Shown in pieces: positions 36,901 to 47,828 of a stretch of 64,000 nt of DNA (its first letter is position 1; every line of letters starts with the position of its first letter). The stretch covers positions 124,001 to 188,000 of the forward strand of contig JAYFQV010000013.1 in NCBI GenBank assembly GCA_034926605.1. Direction: 5' to 3'. Source of the DNA: CALXXL01 sp034926605 (GTDB taxonomy: Bacteria > Verrucomicrobiota > Lentisphaeria > Victivallales > Victivallaceae). The translations under genes and the position numbers were made by a program. The notes beneath the pieces were generated by a model, which was not told the origin of the DNA, did no database searches, and saw only the letters and a program-made list of their open reading frames with translations.

Positions 36901-39900
36901 TTGAAACCTCCTTCGGTCTTCACAACCAGCAGCTGATAATTTTCAAAATCCGGAAGCGACGCTTTCGCGGAGGACTCAATACTCCGCGAACCGTCGGAAC
37001 CGACGGCGCGCACTTCGAGGTTTCCGCCGGAAACCAGCCGCAGACGATGCCCGGAGATGATCGGAGTCTCCCGACCGGAAAGCGCGGTTCGGTTGATCAG
37101 CACGATTACCAGTTCGCTGCGGTCGTTGACTCTTGCCGACACTTCCACATAGGCCGGAAGATTTTCGAACTCGAACGGCAGCTCGCAATGCTCCGCCGCA
37201 AGCTTCTCCACAAACTGCTCGAGTCCGGGATAAAAGTGGTAGCCGTTCCAGAAATAGCCGCCGTCCATCAGCGCGAAGCAGTAGGTTTTGCCCTTGCCGA
37301 CGGAGTTCTCAACCATTCCGATTCCCCGAATGTTCCACAAATAATATTTGCTGTTGTTTTCATACCCGAGACGCAGCACGTCGGAACCGCTGTCGGAACC
37401 GACGGGCCCGAACGGAGTTCCGCAAACGCCGCCGCCGGGCTGAACGCCGTTGAACGACGCGCCAAGCAGGTCGCCCAAGGCCGGAGCATGAAGTTCGGCT
37501 CCCCATTCGCTGCGGGACGAAATGCCGCCGAAAGTCACCAGCACGCCGCCGTTTTTAACGTAGGCTCGAAGCATATCGCACTGCTCTTTCGACAGGCATT
37601 CAAGCCCGCCGGCAAACACCACACGGTACGCCGCCAGCCGCTCCGGGGTCAGACATTCCATGAACTCCACGCTGCAGGGCACGTTTGCCGCCACCGCCGC
37701 GGAATAAAGCCCCACCTGGGCATCGTAATAACGACGCGCCCGGCCGGAAACGATCGCCTGCCGTTCGGAGAATATCAACGCCGTCTGAGCGATCGAGCGC
37801 CGGTTGGCGATCGAAGCATTCCCGGCGACCGCCCCGAACCGTCGGAACGAGTCCCACAAATCCGGCGACCAATTGCCGAGCATCAGCCGGCCGCGGTCAT
37901 CCAAATTGGGCGGGGCGGATCCGGTGCGCCAGAATATATTGGGATCCCGATATTTGGAACAGTATTCATATGTCCAGACCTGCACGCCGTCGCCATAAGC
38001 CAGCCCGGCGGCCATCGAACGGTCGAACGCGGCGGCGCTCTTGCAGGAATATCCGGCGCCCGGCCACATCACCGCACGGTCGAGCGCGGCGCTTTTCAGC
38101 AGCTGCATGGAAAAGCTCTCGCTGACGTCGCCATTGTAATAAAGATCGGTGCCGACGTACGGCAGTTTGGAAGCCATCGACACGAAACTGGTGCATTGCG
38201 GATTGGAGGAATTCCAGTCGGTCAGCACCGCGCCGACCAGTTTACCGCCGGAAGAAAGCGCCTTGACTGCCAACGCCAGATGTTCGCCGGAATAAGCGGA
38301 CTTGAAAAACTGCCATGCCAGATATTCGACGGTGTCCGGAAAGCGGCCGTTTCTCTCCGAGGCCGGACGCCGCTGGGATATCGTCACCTTGGCGCCCTGC
38401 TTTTGAAGCTCGGTGGCAACGTCGCGGGCATAACCCGACCATTGTTCCATCATCGCCCGGTTGTGAATGAGGCGGCCGAAACGGCTGTGTTTGTCAAGAA
38501 TCATCGGCTCGTCAAGCTGAAATCCGGCAAAGCGGTTCAGCCCGGCGAAATTTTTGGCAAACGCCCCGGCGTCGGAGGCAAGCTTGCCGACATTGCCAAA
38601 ATAGGCGTAACTTATGGCATCACCGTCGGCAAACGCCTTCTCATCGCTTGTCCAAACCAGGAACGGACAGGCCAGATTACGGTCCAACGCCGAAACAAAC
38701 TCATGCCATTTTCCATTCCGTATCACATTGAGAGTAAGAATGTTGACACCGGCGTCGTTCACCGCCGACGCCACATATTCCGGATCGAACCGATTGCCGG
38801 TGTGCGCCAGTTTGCCCTCTCCGAAGAACTCGTATCCAAGATCGATGCCGAACGTGAAGCGCCCGGTAAGGTAATCGCCGGACGGCTTTTCCGCGCCCGG
38901 CACCAGACTGAAAGCAGGCCCGCCGGGCGGCAGGTCCTTCGTCAGCTCGCGGGAACGGGCCAGCACCGCCTCGCCCTGAACCTGAAACTGCTGAAGTTCA
39001 TTCTCGATGGTCGCCCGACGCTGCACGAATTCCACACCGGAACCCGGGAGAACGGAATATGATTCCGCCAAATTGTAAAACCGGTCCATCAATCGCACAT
39101 AGGCGGCTCGCAAAGTGGCGGAGTCCCGCCACACGGTCTCGGCGTCGGCGGCGCGGCCGACCCCGTCCAGCTTCATGGCCGCCATGTCAACGGCGGTGCC
39201 GCAGTCCTGATAAAAGCAGTCGGCCCGATATCCGAAGTCGGCATAAAATTCCAGCATCTGCCGGTGGGCTGACTCGTCAGGCTTCAACCCGTCGGGCAGC
39301 TCCGGAAGGTTCAGCGGCTCGGCGGCAAGTTCGAGGTTGTCAACCGTCACCACCGTGCCGGGCTCCCCTTTTACAACCAGCTCAATCGACATGAACGGCA
39401 CCAGCGCCGCGCACTCAATTTCGCCGGAAAGGCGGTGGAACGCACCGGGACGGCATTCGACTCCGGAGATGAATTCGCCGAATCTCGACACCCGATGCAG
39501 CCGTACCGTACCCACTGAAAAACTCTCGCCGGGAGCGCGCATCAAAGTCACCGTCATCCCGGAGTCCGTACGCCTAACCGCCTTGATCCCCACTTCGCGC
39601 ACCATCAGGGTCGGCAAGTCGGAACCGTCCGGAGAAGCGTAAAACGCCACGGCCAAGTCGTCGCCGGGCCGCCATGCCGGATTCCAGGCCAGGCTCAACA
39701 CCTTGCCCTCCGGCTCGATCTTGACCAGCTGCCGGGTCTCGGTACTCGCCACAGGATTGCCGGCCGTCCGCTCGAAAGGATGGCCGTACCGGTCATACAT
39801 CAGCGGCCTGACGGTTACGGCCGCGTTCCGGTCCGCCGAATAGAACACGCCGGAAAAATACAGCCGCGCCGGTTTTTCGCCGTAGCGGAATGCAGTTCCC

Positions 39901-40106
39901 AGCGTCATCCTGGCGGTTCCGGACTCCGGAATCCTTATTGCAAATGCATATTTTCCGGCAAAAACATTGCTGTCGGCCAACGCGACATCGCCCACCCAGC
40001 CGGCCTTGCCCTGTTCGGCACCGCCGTTGGGCAGCAACCCGGCGGCGCAGACGCCGGGAATCATTGCGGCACAGCAAAAAGCCGCAATTCTCTTAGTCCA
40101 TCTCAT
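36897..40106 (-). CDS. 1069-aa exported glycosidase-like multidomain protein
   Basis: A very large protein with a signal peptide (MRWTKRIAAFCCAAMIPGVCA). Residues about 25-250 are beta-sandwich (carbohydrate-binding type). The centre resembles a GH-A clan TIM barrel (GFQLDEPMILDKHSRFG with a possible acid/base Glu; VLTDWNSSNP). Then comes a class I glutamine-amidotransferase-like domain (YRVVFAGGLECLSKEQCDMLRAYVKNGGVL in parts) as in GH42 trimerisation domains, and a beta C-terminus. It could be a galactosidase-type enzyme, but I cannot assign a GH family with certainty. First gene of the leftward set leading to lexA. Confidence 0.6.
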   Translation of the reverse strand: MRWTKRIAAFCCAAMIPGVCAAGLLPNGGAEQGKAGWVGDVALADSNVFAGKYAFAIRIPESGTARMTLGTAFRYGEKPARLYFSGVFYSADRNAAVTVRPLMYDRYGHPFERTAGNPVASTETRQLVKIEPEGKVLSLAWNPAWRPGDDLAVAFYASPDGSDLPTLMVREVGIKAVRRTDSGMTVTLMRAPGESFSVGTVRLHRVSRFGEFISGVECRPGAFHRLSGEIECAALVPFMSIELVVKGEPGTVVTVDNLELAAEPLNLPELPDGLKPDESAHRQMLEFYADFGYRADCFYQDCGTAVDMAAMKLDGVGRAADAETVWRDSATLRAAYVRLMDRFYNLAESYSVLPGSGVEFVQRRATIENELQQFQVQGEAVLARSRELTKDLPPGGPAFSLVPGAEKPSGDYLTGRFTFGIDLGYEFFGEGKLAHTGNRFDPEYVASAVNDAGVNILTLNVIRNGKWHEFVSALDRNLACPFLVWTSDEKAFADGDAISYAYFGNVGKLASDAGAFAKNFAGLNRFAGFQLDEPMILDKHSRFGRLIHNRAMMEQWSGYARDVATELQKQGAKVTISQRRPASERNGRFPDTVEYLAWQFFKSAYSGEHLALAVKALSSGGKLVGAVLTDWNSSNPQCTSFVSMASKLPYVGTDLYYNGDVSESFSMQLLKSAALDRAVMWPGAGYSCKSAAAFDRSMAAGLAYGDGVQVWTYEYCSKYRDPNIFWRTGSAPPNLDDRGRLMLGNWSPDLWDSFRRFGAVAGNASIANRRSIAQTALIFSERQAIVSGRARRYYDAQVGLYSAAVAANVPCSVEFMECLTPERLAAYRVVFAGGLECLSKEQCDMLRAYVKNGGVLVTFGGISSRSEWGAELHAPALGDLLGASFNGVQPGGGVCGTPFGPVGSDSGSDVLRLGYENNSKYYLWNIRGIGMVENSVGKGKTYCFALMDGGYFWNGYHFYPGLEQFVEKLAAEHCELPFEFENLPAYVEVSARVNDRSELVIVLINRTALSGRETPIISGHRLRLVSGGNLEVRAVGSDGSRSIESSAKASLPDFENYQLLVVKTEGGFK

Positions 40107-40250
40107 ATCTCGCCCTCTTTTTATTTTCTGCTATTTTAATTATACCGCATCCGCCGCAGTTTTGCAAACAAACTTTGCATTCCAGCCGGAAATTTCCTAT
40201 TATTTTTTCCGTATTCCGTGCGGATGAAGATGGATTAAGATACCGGAAAC

Positions 40251-41051
40251 TTATTTGCCGAGCACGGCCATGACCTGCTTGAGGTCGCTCCAAGCCAGCC
40301 GTTTGTCTTCCGGTACCCGCAGGAGATAAGCGGGGTGAAAAGTCGGCATTGCGCGAATCCCGCGATACTCGCACCACTCGCCGCGATTCTGTTTGATGCG
40401 CAGCTTGCCGGTAAGGTATTTCAGTGGCGTGGCGCCAAGCAGCACCAGCACTTTGGGGTGGATAAGATCGATCTGGCGGTTGAGATAGCCGACGCAGCAG
40501 GCGGCCTCATCGGGTTCCGGCGCGCGGTTCCCGGGCGGGCGGCACTTGACCACGTTCGCAATATAGACTTCCTCGCGGCTGTAATGCATGGCGGCAATCA
40601 TCTTGTCGAGCAGCTTGCCCGCGGGGCCGACGAACGGACGGCCCTGCACATCCTCCTCGTATCCCGGCCCTTCGCCGACAAACATAAGTTCGGCATTGCG
40701 GTTGCCCTCACCGAACACCACCTGGCGGCATCCCTTGCGCAAAACGCACTCGGAACACGCCAGCGCCCTCGCCGTCAATTCCTCCCAGTCGAGACCGGAA
40801 ACGGCGGAGTCGGCCAAACCTTCCGGCGGACGTACAACGGCATCCGCCGCCGCGGGAGCACCGGGCGGCGGAGACGGCAACGGCGCGTTCCCGGCATTGC
40901 CGCCGACAGACCGCCCCCCGTGGACGATGGGAGCCTCCTTCTCGACACTGCTGCAAAACTCGCCCCACACCGCGGCCGATACCGCCGCCGCATCCGGACA
41001 GGCGGCGATGGCGGAGGTCATTTCACTATAAAAATCCTTTTCTTCGGGCAT
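40251..41051 (-). CDS. uracil-DNA glycosylase, family 4
   Basis: A 266-aa protein. The catalytic domain begins near residue 100 with CSECVLRKGC, GEGPGYEEDVQGRPFVGPAG, a variant of the usual GEAPG, followed by NVVKCRPPGNRAPEPDEAACC and FHPAYLLR. The four cysteines for the [4Fe-4S] cluster are present. It excises uracil from DNA. The first 100 residues are an unusual Ala/Pro/Gly-rich extension (PLPSPPPGAPAAADAVV). The start at 41051 is used because a longer frame has no binding site. It is divergent from mscS and lies upstream of the lexA gene set. Confidence 0.88.
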   Translation of the reverse strand: MPEEKDFYSEMTSAIAACPDAAAVSAAVWGEFCSSVEKEAPIVHGGRSVGGNAGNAPLPSPPPGAPAAADAVVRPPEGLADSAVSGLDWEELTARALACSECVLRKGCRQVVFGEGNRNAELMFVGEGPGYEEDVQGRPFVGPAGKLLDKMIAAMHYSREEVYIANVVKCRPPGNRAPEPDEAACCVGYLNRQIDLIHPKVLVLLGATPLKYLTGKLRIKQNRGEWCEYRGIRAMPTFHPAYLLRVPEDKRLAWSDLKQVMAVLGK

Positions 41052-41133
41052 AACAGCTCTTTCGACTTTAAAAAACCGTATTTTGTAATATATTAACGAT
41101 ACAGTTTTATTCAAATTGCAAACGAGGAATAAA

Positions 41134-42357
41134 ATGGATAAAAACCGGACATCCCTGCTTGCCGCGCTGACGACGGCGTTCTTCGCCCCCTTGCCGCTTC
41201 TGGCCAAAACCGACGAACCGCGACTGCCGGCCAGCCCGGACGAGATCGCCTCATGGTTCAAGTCGGTACTGTACTGGTTCGGCGAGCGGCGCGAAAGTCT
41301 GCTTGTCCTCGCGTTCGGCGCGCTCGGCAGCCTGCTGCTGGCCGTCATCACGGCGCTGATATTCAAGTTCATCTTCCGCAAGCTCCCCGGCAGGAAGTCA
41401 ACCGGCGCCCGGGCGCTGCTGGCTGAAAAATTGCCGATCCCGATCGGAACGGCGGTGTTCGTGCTGGGGCTGTTCGCCTCCGCCGTCCGGCTGATCGAAT
41501 CGCTTTCCTCCGGCGCCCGCAACGTCACCACCCGCCTGATGTGGGCGATTTTCGCGTTCGCGGTGCTGTGGTCAATCTTCCGCAGCATCGGAGTGCTCGA
41601 CGGCGTGCTGAAAAAGATGATAGGCAAAGACAAGGGAAACCTCAACATACTTCTGGTAAATATGATCCGCAAGACGCTCAAGGCGGTTATCGCCGTGATC
41701 GCGCTGCTGTTCATTTTCCAGAACATCCTGGGCCTGAACGTCACCACGCTGCTGGCCGGCGCTGGAGTGGCCGGGCTGGCGATCGCCTTCGCCGCTCAGA
41801 ACACCATCGCCAACTTCTTCAGTTCGATCATGGTGATCATGGACAAGCCGTTCGCGGTGGGCGACCGGGTGCGCATCAACAATATCGACGGCACCGTCGA
41901 GGAGGTTGGTCTGCGCTCCACCCGCATCCGCGCCCTGGACGGCAACCTGTTCGCGCTTCCGAACTCGATGGTGGCCGACAACGCGATCGAAAACGTCTCC
42001 CGCCGCCCGTCGCTCAAATACAATTTCGACATCACACTGACCTATTCCACCACTCCCGAACAGATGAAGCAGGCGGTGGCGATACTGCATGACATCCTCG
42101 ACCACCGCCCGGAACTCGATCCCAAGCAGCCGCCGTGGATCCATTTCGGAGAGTTCCGCGACTGGAGTCTGGCCATCAACGTCGTCTGCTGGTTCGGCAG
42201 CGGCAACTGGGCGGATTTTTTGAAATCCCGCCACGAGATCAACCTGGAAGTTCTTGAAAAGTTTAACGCAGCCGGCCTCAACTTCGCGTTCCCGACCTCG
42301 ACCAACTATCTGGCGGGCGTGAAGCAGGAACCGGTGATAATCAACAAGGAGAGTTAG
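41134..42357 (+). CDS. mscS: MscS-family mechanosensitive channel
   Basis: A 407-aa protein with a cleavable or anchoring N-terminus, several membrane helices and the MscS pore and beta domain: LAGAGVAGLAIAFAAQNTIANFF, VIMDKPFAVGDRVRINNIDGTVEEVGLRSTRIR in parts and GNLFALPNSMVAD. It releases solutes on hypo-osmotic shock. ACGAGGAAT precedes the ATG 41134; the upstream in-frame ATG 41116 is less likely. It ends three bases before argG, suggesting co-transcription. Confidence 0.92.
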   Translation: MDKNRTSLLAALTTAFFAPLPLLAKTDEPRLPASPDEIASWFKSVLYWFGERRESLLVLAFGALGSLLLAVITALIFKFIFRKLPGRKSTGARALLAEKLPIPIGTAVFVLGLFASAVRLIESLSSGARNVTTRLMWAIFAFAVLWSIFRSIGVLDGVLKKMIGKDKGNLNILLVNMIRKTLKAVIAVIALLFIFQNILGLNVTTLLAGAGVAGLAIAFAAQNTIANFFSSIMVIMDKPFAVGDRVRINNIDGTVEEVGLRSTRIRALDGNLFALPNSMVADNAIENVSRRPSLKYNFDITLTYSTTPEQMKQAVAILHDILDHRPELDPKQPPWIHFGEFRDWSLAINVVCWFGSGNWADFLKSRHEINLEVLEKFNAAGLNFAFPTSTNYLAGVKQEPVIINKES

Positions 42358-42360
42358 ATA

Positions 42361-43557
<1,197 letters not shown>

Positions 43558-43583
43558 CCGAAAAAACATGGGGATGGGAAAAC

Positions 43584-44726
43584 ATGGAACAGACAAACGG
43601 GCTGTCCGAATGGTTCCGTTTGCGCAGTGAAGACCTCGAAACGCACCGGCGGCAAGACCCGCCGGCGCGTTTTTTTCTTTATCTGCTCGAATGCCGCGAC
43701 GGCCTCAGCTATATCGAACCAGATGAGGAGTGCGAGGACATATATCTATACCTGGAGCAGAAATACGAAAAGGAACTTGCAAAGGTTTCGGAAAAGATAG
43801 AAGACTGGATCCGCAGTGACATAGAGTTCATGGCTAAACTTCCGCCGGACAACGAACTGACGTTTTCCGAGGAAGAGATGCGCAACCGCGTCCGGGCCTC
43901 GGAGATCATGGAGCGGCTCCTCATATCATGCCATGAGCTTCAGGGGTACCTGCCGTCTCCCTCCGCAATCGCCATTGGATTCGGACAGGCCGCCGTGGCC
44001 GCGAACAAGACCACTCCGGACGTACAAAACACCTTTGACGAGTTATGCCTGGCCAGTCATTCGGTAATGCCGTACAACCTTACCAGAACCGCACGGGAAA
44101 CCAGGCGGAAAGACGAGTTAAGCGCCACCATACTGCGTTATTTTGTAACCGGCGGAATCACGATCGCGATATATGTGGCATTCATCGAAGTCCTAAGAAT
44201 AAAAGGTTTCGTCCCGGCTGCCCTTGTGGCGGCGGTGGCCGTCGTTGCGTGGTTGATAATCGCCGGAAAGACCGGACCGAAGAACAACGGCCCGCGATGC
44301 ACGCCCCCCATCGACACCCCGGTGTCAGGACCGGAAGAAGATTCGGAAACCGCAACAAACGCCGTCCCCAGGGAATCGGAACTAATGAAAAAACTCGACG
44401 CCTCGCCGCAATTCTGCCCGCAATGTTTCCTCCAGCTTGAGATAGCCAACATCAAGGGCAGCAAGCGCGCCTACTGCACCCGCTGCGACAAAACCTACTC
44501 TCTGGACGAACTTTCGCCCGATCTGAACACGCTGGTTCCCTATCGCTGTCCGCGGTGCGAAACCGAAATGCTGCTGCCGGAGAAGGCGATTCATCAGCTT
44601 ATCACCTGTACGGCCTGCGGCCGCCAGAGCGTGCCGCGCCACGGTTGTCTCAGAATGCTGGCGATTATGCTGATACCGGTACTGATCGCCGCCGCCGCGG
44701 TGTGGTTTTTCTTCCTGAGAAAGTGA
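43584..44726 (+). CDS. 380-aa membrane protein with zinc ribbons
   Basis: A protein with an acidic helical N-terminal half, two central membrane segments (YFVTGGITIAIYVAFIEVL and FVPAALVAAVAVVAWLIIAG), a linker, then cysteine-rich ribbons (FCPQC...YCTRC, YRCPRC...CTAC) and a last membrane helix (LAIMLIPVLIAAAAVWFFFL). I do not recognise a family; zinc ribbons between membrane spans suggest a structural or sensing role. It follows argG by 26 bp. Confidence 0.6.
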   Translation: MEQTNGLSEWFRLRSEDLETHRRQDPPARFFLYLLECRDGLSYIEPDEECEDIYLYLEQKYEKELAKVSEKIEDWIRSDIEFMAKLPPDNELTFSEEEMRNRVRASEIMERLLISCHELQGYLPSPSAIAIGFGQAAVAANKTTPDVQNTFDELCLASHSVMPYNLTRTARETRRKDELSATILRYFVTGGITIAIYVAFIEVLRIKGFVPAALVAAVAVVAWLIIAGKTGPKNNGPRCTPPIDTPVSGPEEDSETATNAVPRESELMKKLDASPQFCPQCFLQLEIANIKGSKRAYCTRCDKTYSLDELSPDLNTLVPYRCPRCETEMLLPEKAIHQLITCTACGRQSVPRHGCLRMLAIMLIPVLIAAAAVWFFFLRK

Positions 44727-44727
44727 C

Positions 44728-45627
44728 CTATCCGAGCGCCACCAGCAACAGACCGGCAACGATCATCGCCACGCCGGCCAGCTTGGGGGCGCCGGACCTC
44801 TCCTTCAAAATCATCACCCCGGCCACAAAACCGAGCGGCAGACTCAGCTGCCGGAACGCCTGAATGTAGCTGACGTTGGTGACAAAGTTCATCGCCAGCA
44901 GAACCAGCCCGTAGGCCGACGAACTGCACACCCCCGCCAGCAGCGGGTACAACGGCCTGCGCATGATAACACGGAAAGCGCGGCGTTCCTGCCGGGAAAA
45001 CGCCACGAACGCGAACTCGCCCACGCACAGGCCCAGCTCGATCATAAACAGATAACTTAGCGTGCAGCCGACACCGAACCCGGCCACTTCGTCGCGCATG
45101 ATGCCGGTGGCACCCTTGTCCACAATGGTGTAAATGGTGGTGCCTATAGCGCCGAGCACCACAAAGGCGATGGTGCGGTTCCAGTAGTTGGAAAACCTGA
45201 AGTCGCCGAACCTCGCCAGCGGCATAACGAGACAGCCGGCTGAAATCAGCACCATCCCGGCCACCGCGGTGGCCGAAAGCGAAGTGCCGAATCCCGTCAG
45301 CATGGTGATCGCCGCCACCATCAGCACCGGCAGCGCCCGGACCACCGGATAGACCAGACTGATGTCGCCGCGCTTGTAGGCGCGCGCCAGCCCCAGCATA
45401 TAGAGCAGTTCACCGAACACGCTGGCCGCCAGCAGCCACCAGAAACCGGAAGACAGCTCGGCAAGGCGCAGGTTGGAAAACGCGAAGAACCCCAGCCAGA
45501 CCGCCGAACCGGTCAGCGACATGATGGCAAAGAAGGCGACCGACGGCCGCACGCTCTTTGAGAGCATGTTCCAGGACACATGGAGGAAAACCGAAACGAA
45601 TACCAGCAGAAACGCAGTCCAGGTCAT
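44728..45627 (-). CDS. DMT/EamA-family transporter
   Basis: A 299-aa protein with about ten hydrophobic helices arranged as two EamA-like halves (MTWTAFLLVFVSVFLHVSWNM start; ARAYKRGDISLVYPVVRALPVL; ASYIQAFRQLSLPLGFVAGV-like end with FRQLSLPLG). Substrate unknown; metabolites or drugs are exported by the family. Nine bases after nadE, so it is in the same leftward operon. Confidence 0.85.
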   Translation of the reverse strand: MTWTAFLLVFVSVFLHVSWNMLSKSVRPSVAFFAIMSLTGSAVWLGFFAFSNLRLAELSSGFWWLLAASVFGELLYMLGLARAYKRGDISLVYPVVRALPVLMVAAITMLTGFGTSLSATAVAGMVLISAGCLVMPLARFGDFRFSNYWNRTIAFVVLGAIGTTIYTIVDKGATGIMRDEVAGFGVGCTLSYLFMIELGLCVGEFAFVAFSRQERRAFRVIMRRPLYPLLAGVCSSSAYGLVLLAMNFVTNVSYIQAFRQLSLPLGFVAGVMILKERSGAPKLAGVAMIVAGLLLVALG

Positions 45628-45636
45628 TTATGAACG

Positions 45637-47544
45637 TTACCTCCGGAAATCCGGCGGCACCGCGTCGGACGGCATGCGCCAGTCGCCGCGCGGCGAAAGC
45701 GAGATGGAACCGACCTTGGGACCGTTCGGTGCGGTGTCGCGTTTGAACTGAGCCGCCCAGAACCGCCGCAGGAAGATGCGGAGCTTGTCCTCGATGGTAT
45801 CGTCGTCGAAAGTCCCGTCGAAGGCGTAGCTGGCCAGGAAGAACAGTTTTTCCGGCGAGGCGCCGTGCTTTACGAAATGGTACAGGAAGAAGTCGTGCAG
45901 CTCGTAGGCGCCGAGCAGCTCCTCGGTTTTCTGCACTATGTTGCCCTCTTCGTCGGCCGGGAGCAGTTCCGGGCTTACCGGAGTGTCCATGATGTCCTCG
46001 AGCACCGCGCGCAGACCTTCGCCGGAATGTTCGGCATAGTCGCCTATCACAAAACGGATCAGGGTCTTCGGCACCGAGCAGTTCACCGCGTACATCGCCA
46101 TATGGTCGCCGTTGAAGGTGCTCCACCCCAGCGCTATCTCGGAAAGATCGCCGGTGCCTATCACGATGCCGCCGGACTTGTTCGCCATGTCCATCAATAT
46201 CTGGGTGCGTTCGCGCGCCTGGGTATTCTCGTAGGTGACGTCGCGCACCGCCTCGTCATGCCCGATGTCGGCGAAATGCTGGCGGCAGGCCGCGGTTATG
46301 TCGATATGACGCAGCCTCACGCCCAGCTGCTCGCACAGGATTTCGGCGTTGCCGCGGGTGCGTTCGGTGGTGCCGAATCCAGGCATGGTCACGGCCAGAA
46401 TATCATCAAGCGGGCGGTCGAGCAGCCTGCAGCTCTCCACCGCCACCAGCAAAGCCAGGGTGGAGTCGAGACCGCCGGAGAGACCGATCACCACGGTCTT
46501 GCAGTCGGTATGTTCCATGCGCTTGGCCAGCCCGGCGCACTGGATGGCGAATATTTCGCGGCAACGCGCGGCGCGGTCATCGTGGGACGACGGCACGAAC
46601 GGGCGGGCGGCGACATTCACGTATTTGAGTTCTTCCACCCCGGGAAGCGGATCGATGGCTACAAGGCGCAGGTTTTTATCCGGCGCCTCGGCCGTTTCAT
46701 TGAAGCTGGATTCGCTCATCCTGGTGGCGGCTAACGCCTCGGCATCGACATCGGCGCAAATAATGCCGCCGCTGCGTGCGAAGCGTTCGTTTTCGGCCAC
46801 CACCCTGCCGTTTACGGCAACCAGACTGTGGCCGCCGTAAACCACCTCGGCGGTGGATTCGCCGACTCCGGCACCGGCCAGCACATAAGCGGCAATACAG
46901 CGGCCGCTCTGCTGCGCCACCAAATTGCGGCGATACTCGGCCTTGCCGATCAGCTCGTCGCTGGCGGAAAGATTGAACAGCGCCTTGGCACCGGCCCGGG
47001 CAAACCCGGACGACGGCGGCGCAACGCACCAGAGATCCTCGCATATTTCGACGCCGAACATGAAATCATCGGCGCCGCCGAACAGCAGGTCGCAGCCGAA
47101 CGGCACGGTTTCGCCGTCGAATTCCACTTCGCGGCGGATCGCGCCGACGCCGCTGCGAAACCAGCGCTTCTCGTAAAACTCGCGGTAGTTCGGCAGCATG
47201 CTCTTCAGCGCCAGGCCGCGCAAACGGCCGTTCTGCACCACCGCAGCGGCGTTGTACAGCGCCGAATCAACCCGCCAGGGAATGCCGACGATCATCACGG
47301 TGCCGCAACCGGCCGAAACGTCGATCAGCTGGCGCAGGCCGATAAGCGCGGCATCGAAAAGATAGCTTTGAAAGAAAAGGTCGCCGCAGGTATAGCCGGT
47401 GACCGCCAGTTCCGGAAACACCACAGCGGCGGCCTTCTCGCGCACCGCGGCGCGATAAAGTTCAGCAATCTGTGCAACGTTGAACTCCACATCGCACACC
47501 TTCACTTGCGGCACCGCTGCCGCCACCCGGTAAAATCCGAACAT
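45637..47544 (-). CDS. nadE: glutamine-dependent NAD+ synthetase
   Basis: A 635-aa two-domain enzyme. The N-terminal nitrilase-type glutaminase has VVFPELAVTGY (Glu), the Lys near KSMLPNYREFYEKRWF and Cys in EICEDLWC. The C-terminal synthetase has VVIGLSGGLDSTLAL (P-loop), LGVRLRHIDITAAC and GDLSEIALGWSTFNGDHMA-type segment. It makes NAD from deamido-NAD, glutamine and ATP. GGAGG precedes the ATG. Confidence 0.95.
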   Translation of the reverse strand: MFGFYRVAAAVPQVKVCDVEFNVAQIAELYRAAVREKAAAVVFPELAVTGYTCGDLFFQSYLFDAALIGLRQLIDVSAGCGTVMIVGIPWRVDSALYNAAAVVQNGRLRGLALKSMLPNYREFYEKRWFRSGVGAIRREVEFDGETVPFGCDLLFGGADDFMFGVEICEDLWCVAPPSSGFARAGAKALFNLSASDELIGKAEYRRNLVAQQSGRCIAAYVLAGAGVGESTAEVVYGGHSLVAVNGRVVAENERFARSGGIICADVDAEALAATRMSESSFNETAEAPDKNLRLVAIDPLPGVEELKYVNVAARPFVPSSHDDRAARCREIFAIQCAGLAKRMEHTDCKTVVIGLSGGLDSTLALLVAVESCRLLDRPLDDILAVTMPGFGTTERTRGNAEILCEQLGVRLRHIDITAACRQHFADIGHDEAVRDVTYENTQARERTQILMDMANKSGGIVIGTGDLSEIALGWSTFNGDHMAMYAVNCSVPKTLIRFVIGDYAEHSGEGLRAVLEDIMDTPVSPELLPADEEGNIVQKTEELLGAYELHDFFLYHFVKHGASPEKLFFLASYAFDGTFDDDTIEDKLRIFLRRFWAAQFKRDTAPNGPKVGSISLSPRGDWRMPSDAVPPDFRR

Positions 47545-47566
47545 TTTTCACCTCCAGTATCGGAGA

Positions 47567-47827
47567 TCAATAGCCGAACACGCCCTTGCGGCTGCTCTTG
47601 CTGTCGATTTCATTCTGCTTGTGGATCGCATCGATATATTTGCGCTCCGTGTCATTGTATCCACCGGTAAGCGCGGGGTCGGGTTTCGCCGCCTCGGCCT
47701 TTTTCTTCGCCTCGGCCTTCTGCTCCGCGGTCGGCTCCGGCGGGTTCAGGAACTTGTCCATGCTTTCGCACCCGGCGGCCAGCAGCCACAGGGCGGCGCA
47801 AGCGGACATTACGGCAAATTTACGCAT
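47567..47827 (-). CDS. 86-aa lipoprotein
   Basis: A small lipoprotein (MRKFAVMSACAALWLLAAGC lipobox) with a Lys/Glu/Ala-rich mature part and an end SRKGVFGY. One base separates it from the acyl-CoA ligase and 22 from nadE, all leftward. Function unknown. Confidence 0.65.
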   Translation of the reverse strand: MRKFAVMSACAALWLLAAGCESMDKFLNPPEPTAEQKAEAKKKAEAAKPDPALTGGYNDTERKYIDAIHKQNEIDSKSSRKGVFGY

Positions 47828-47828
47828 A

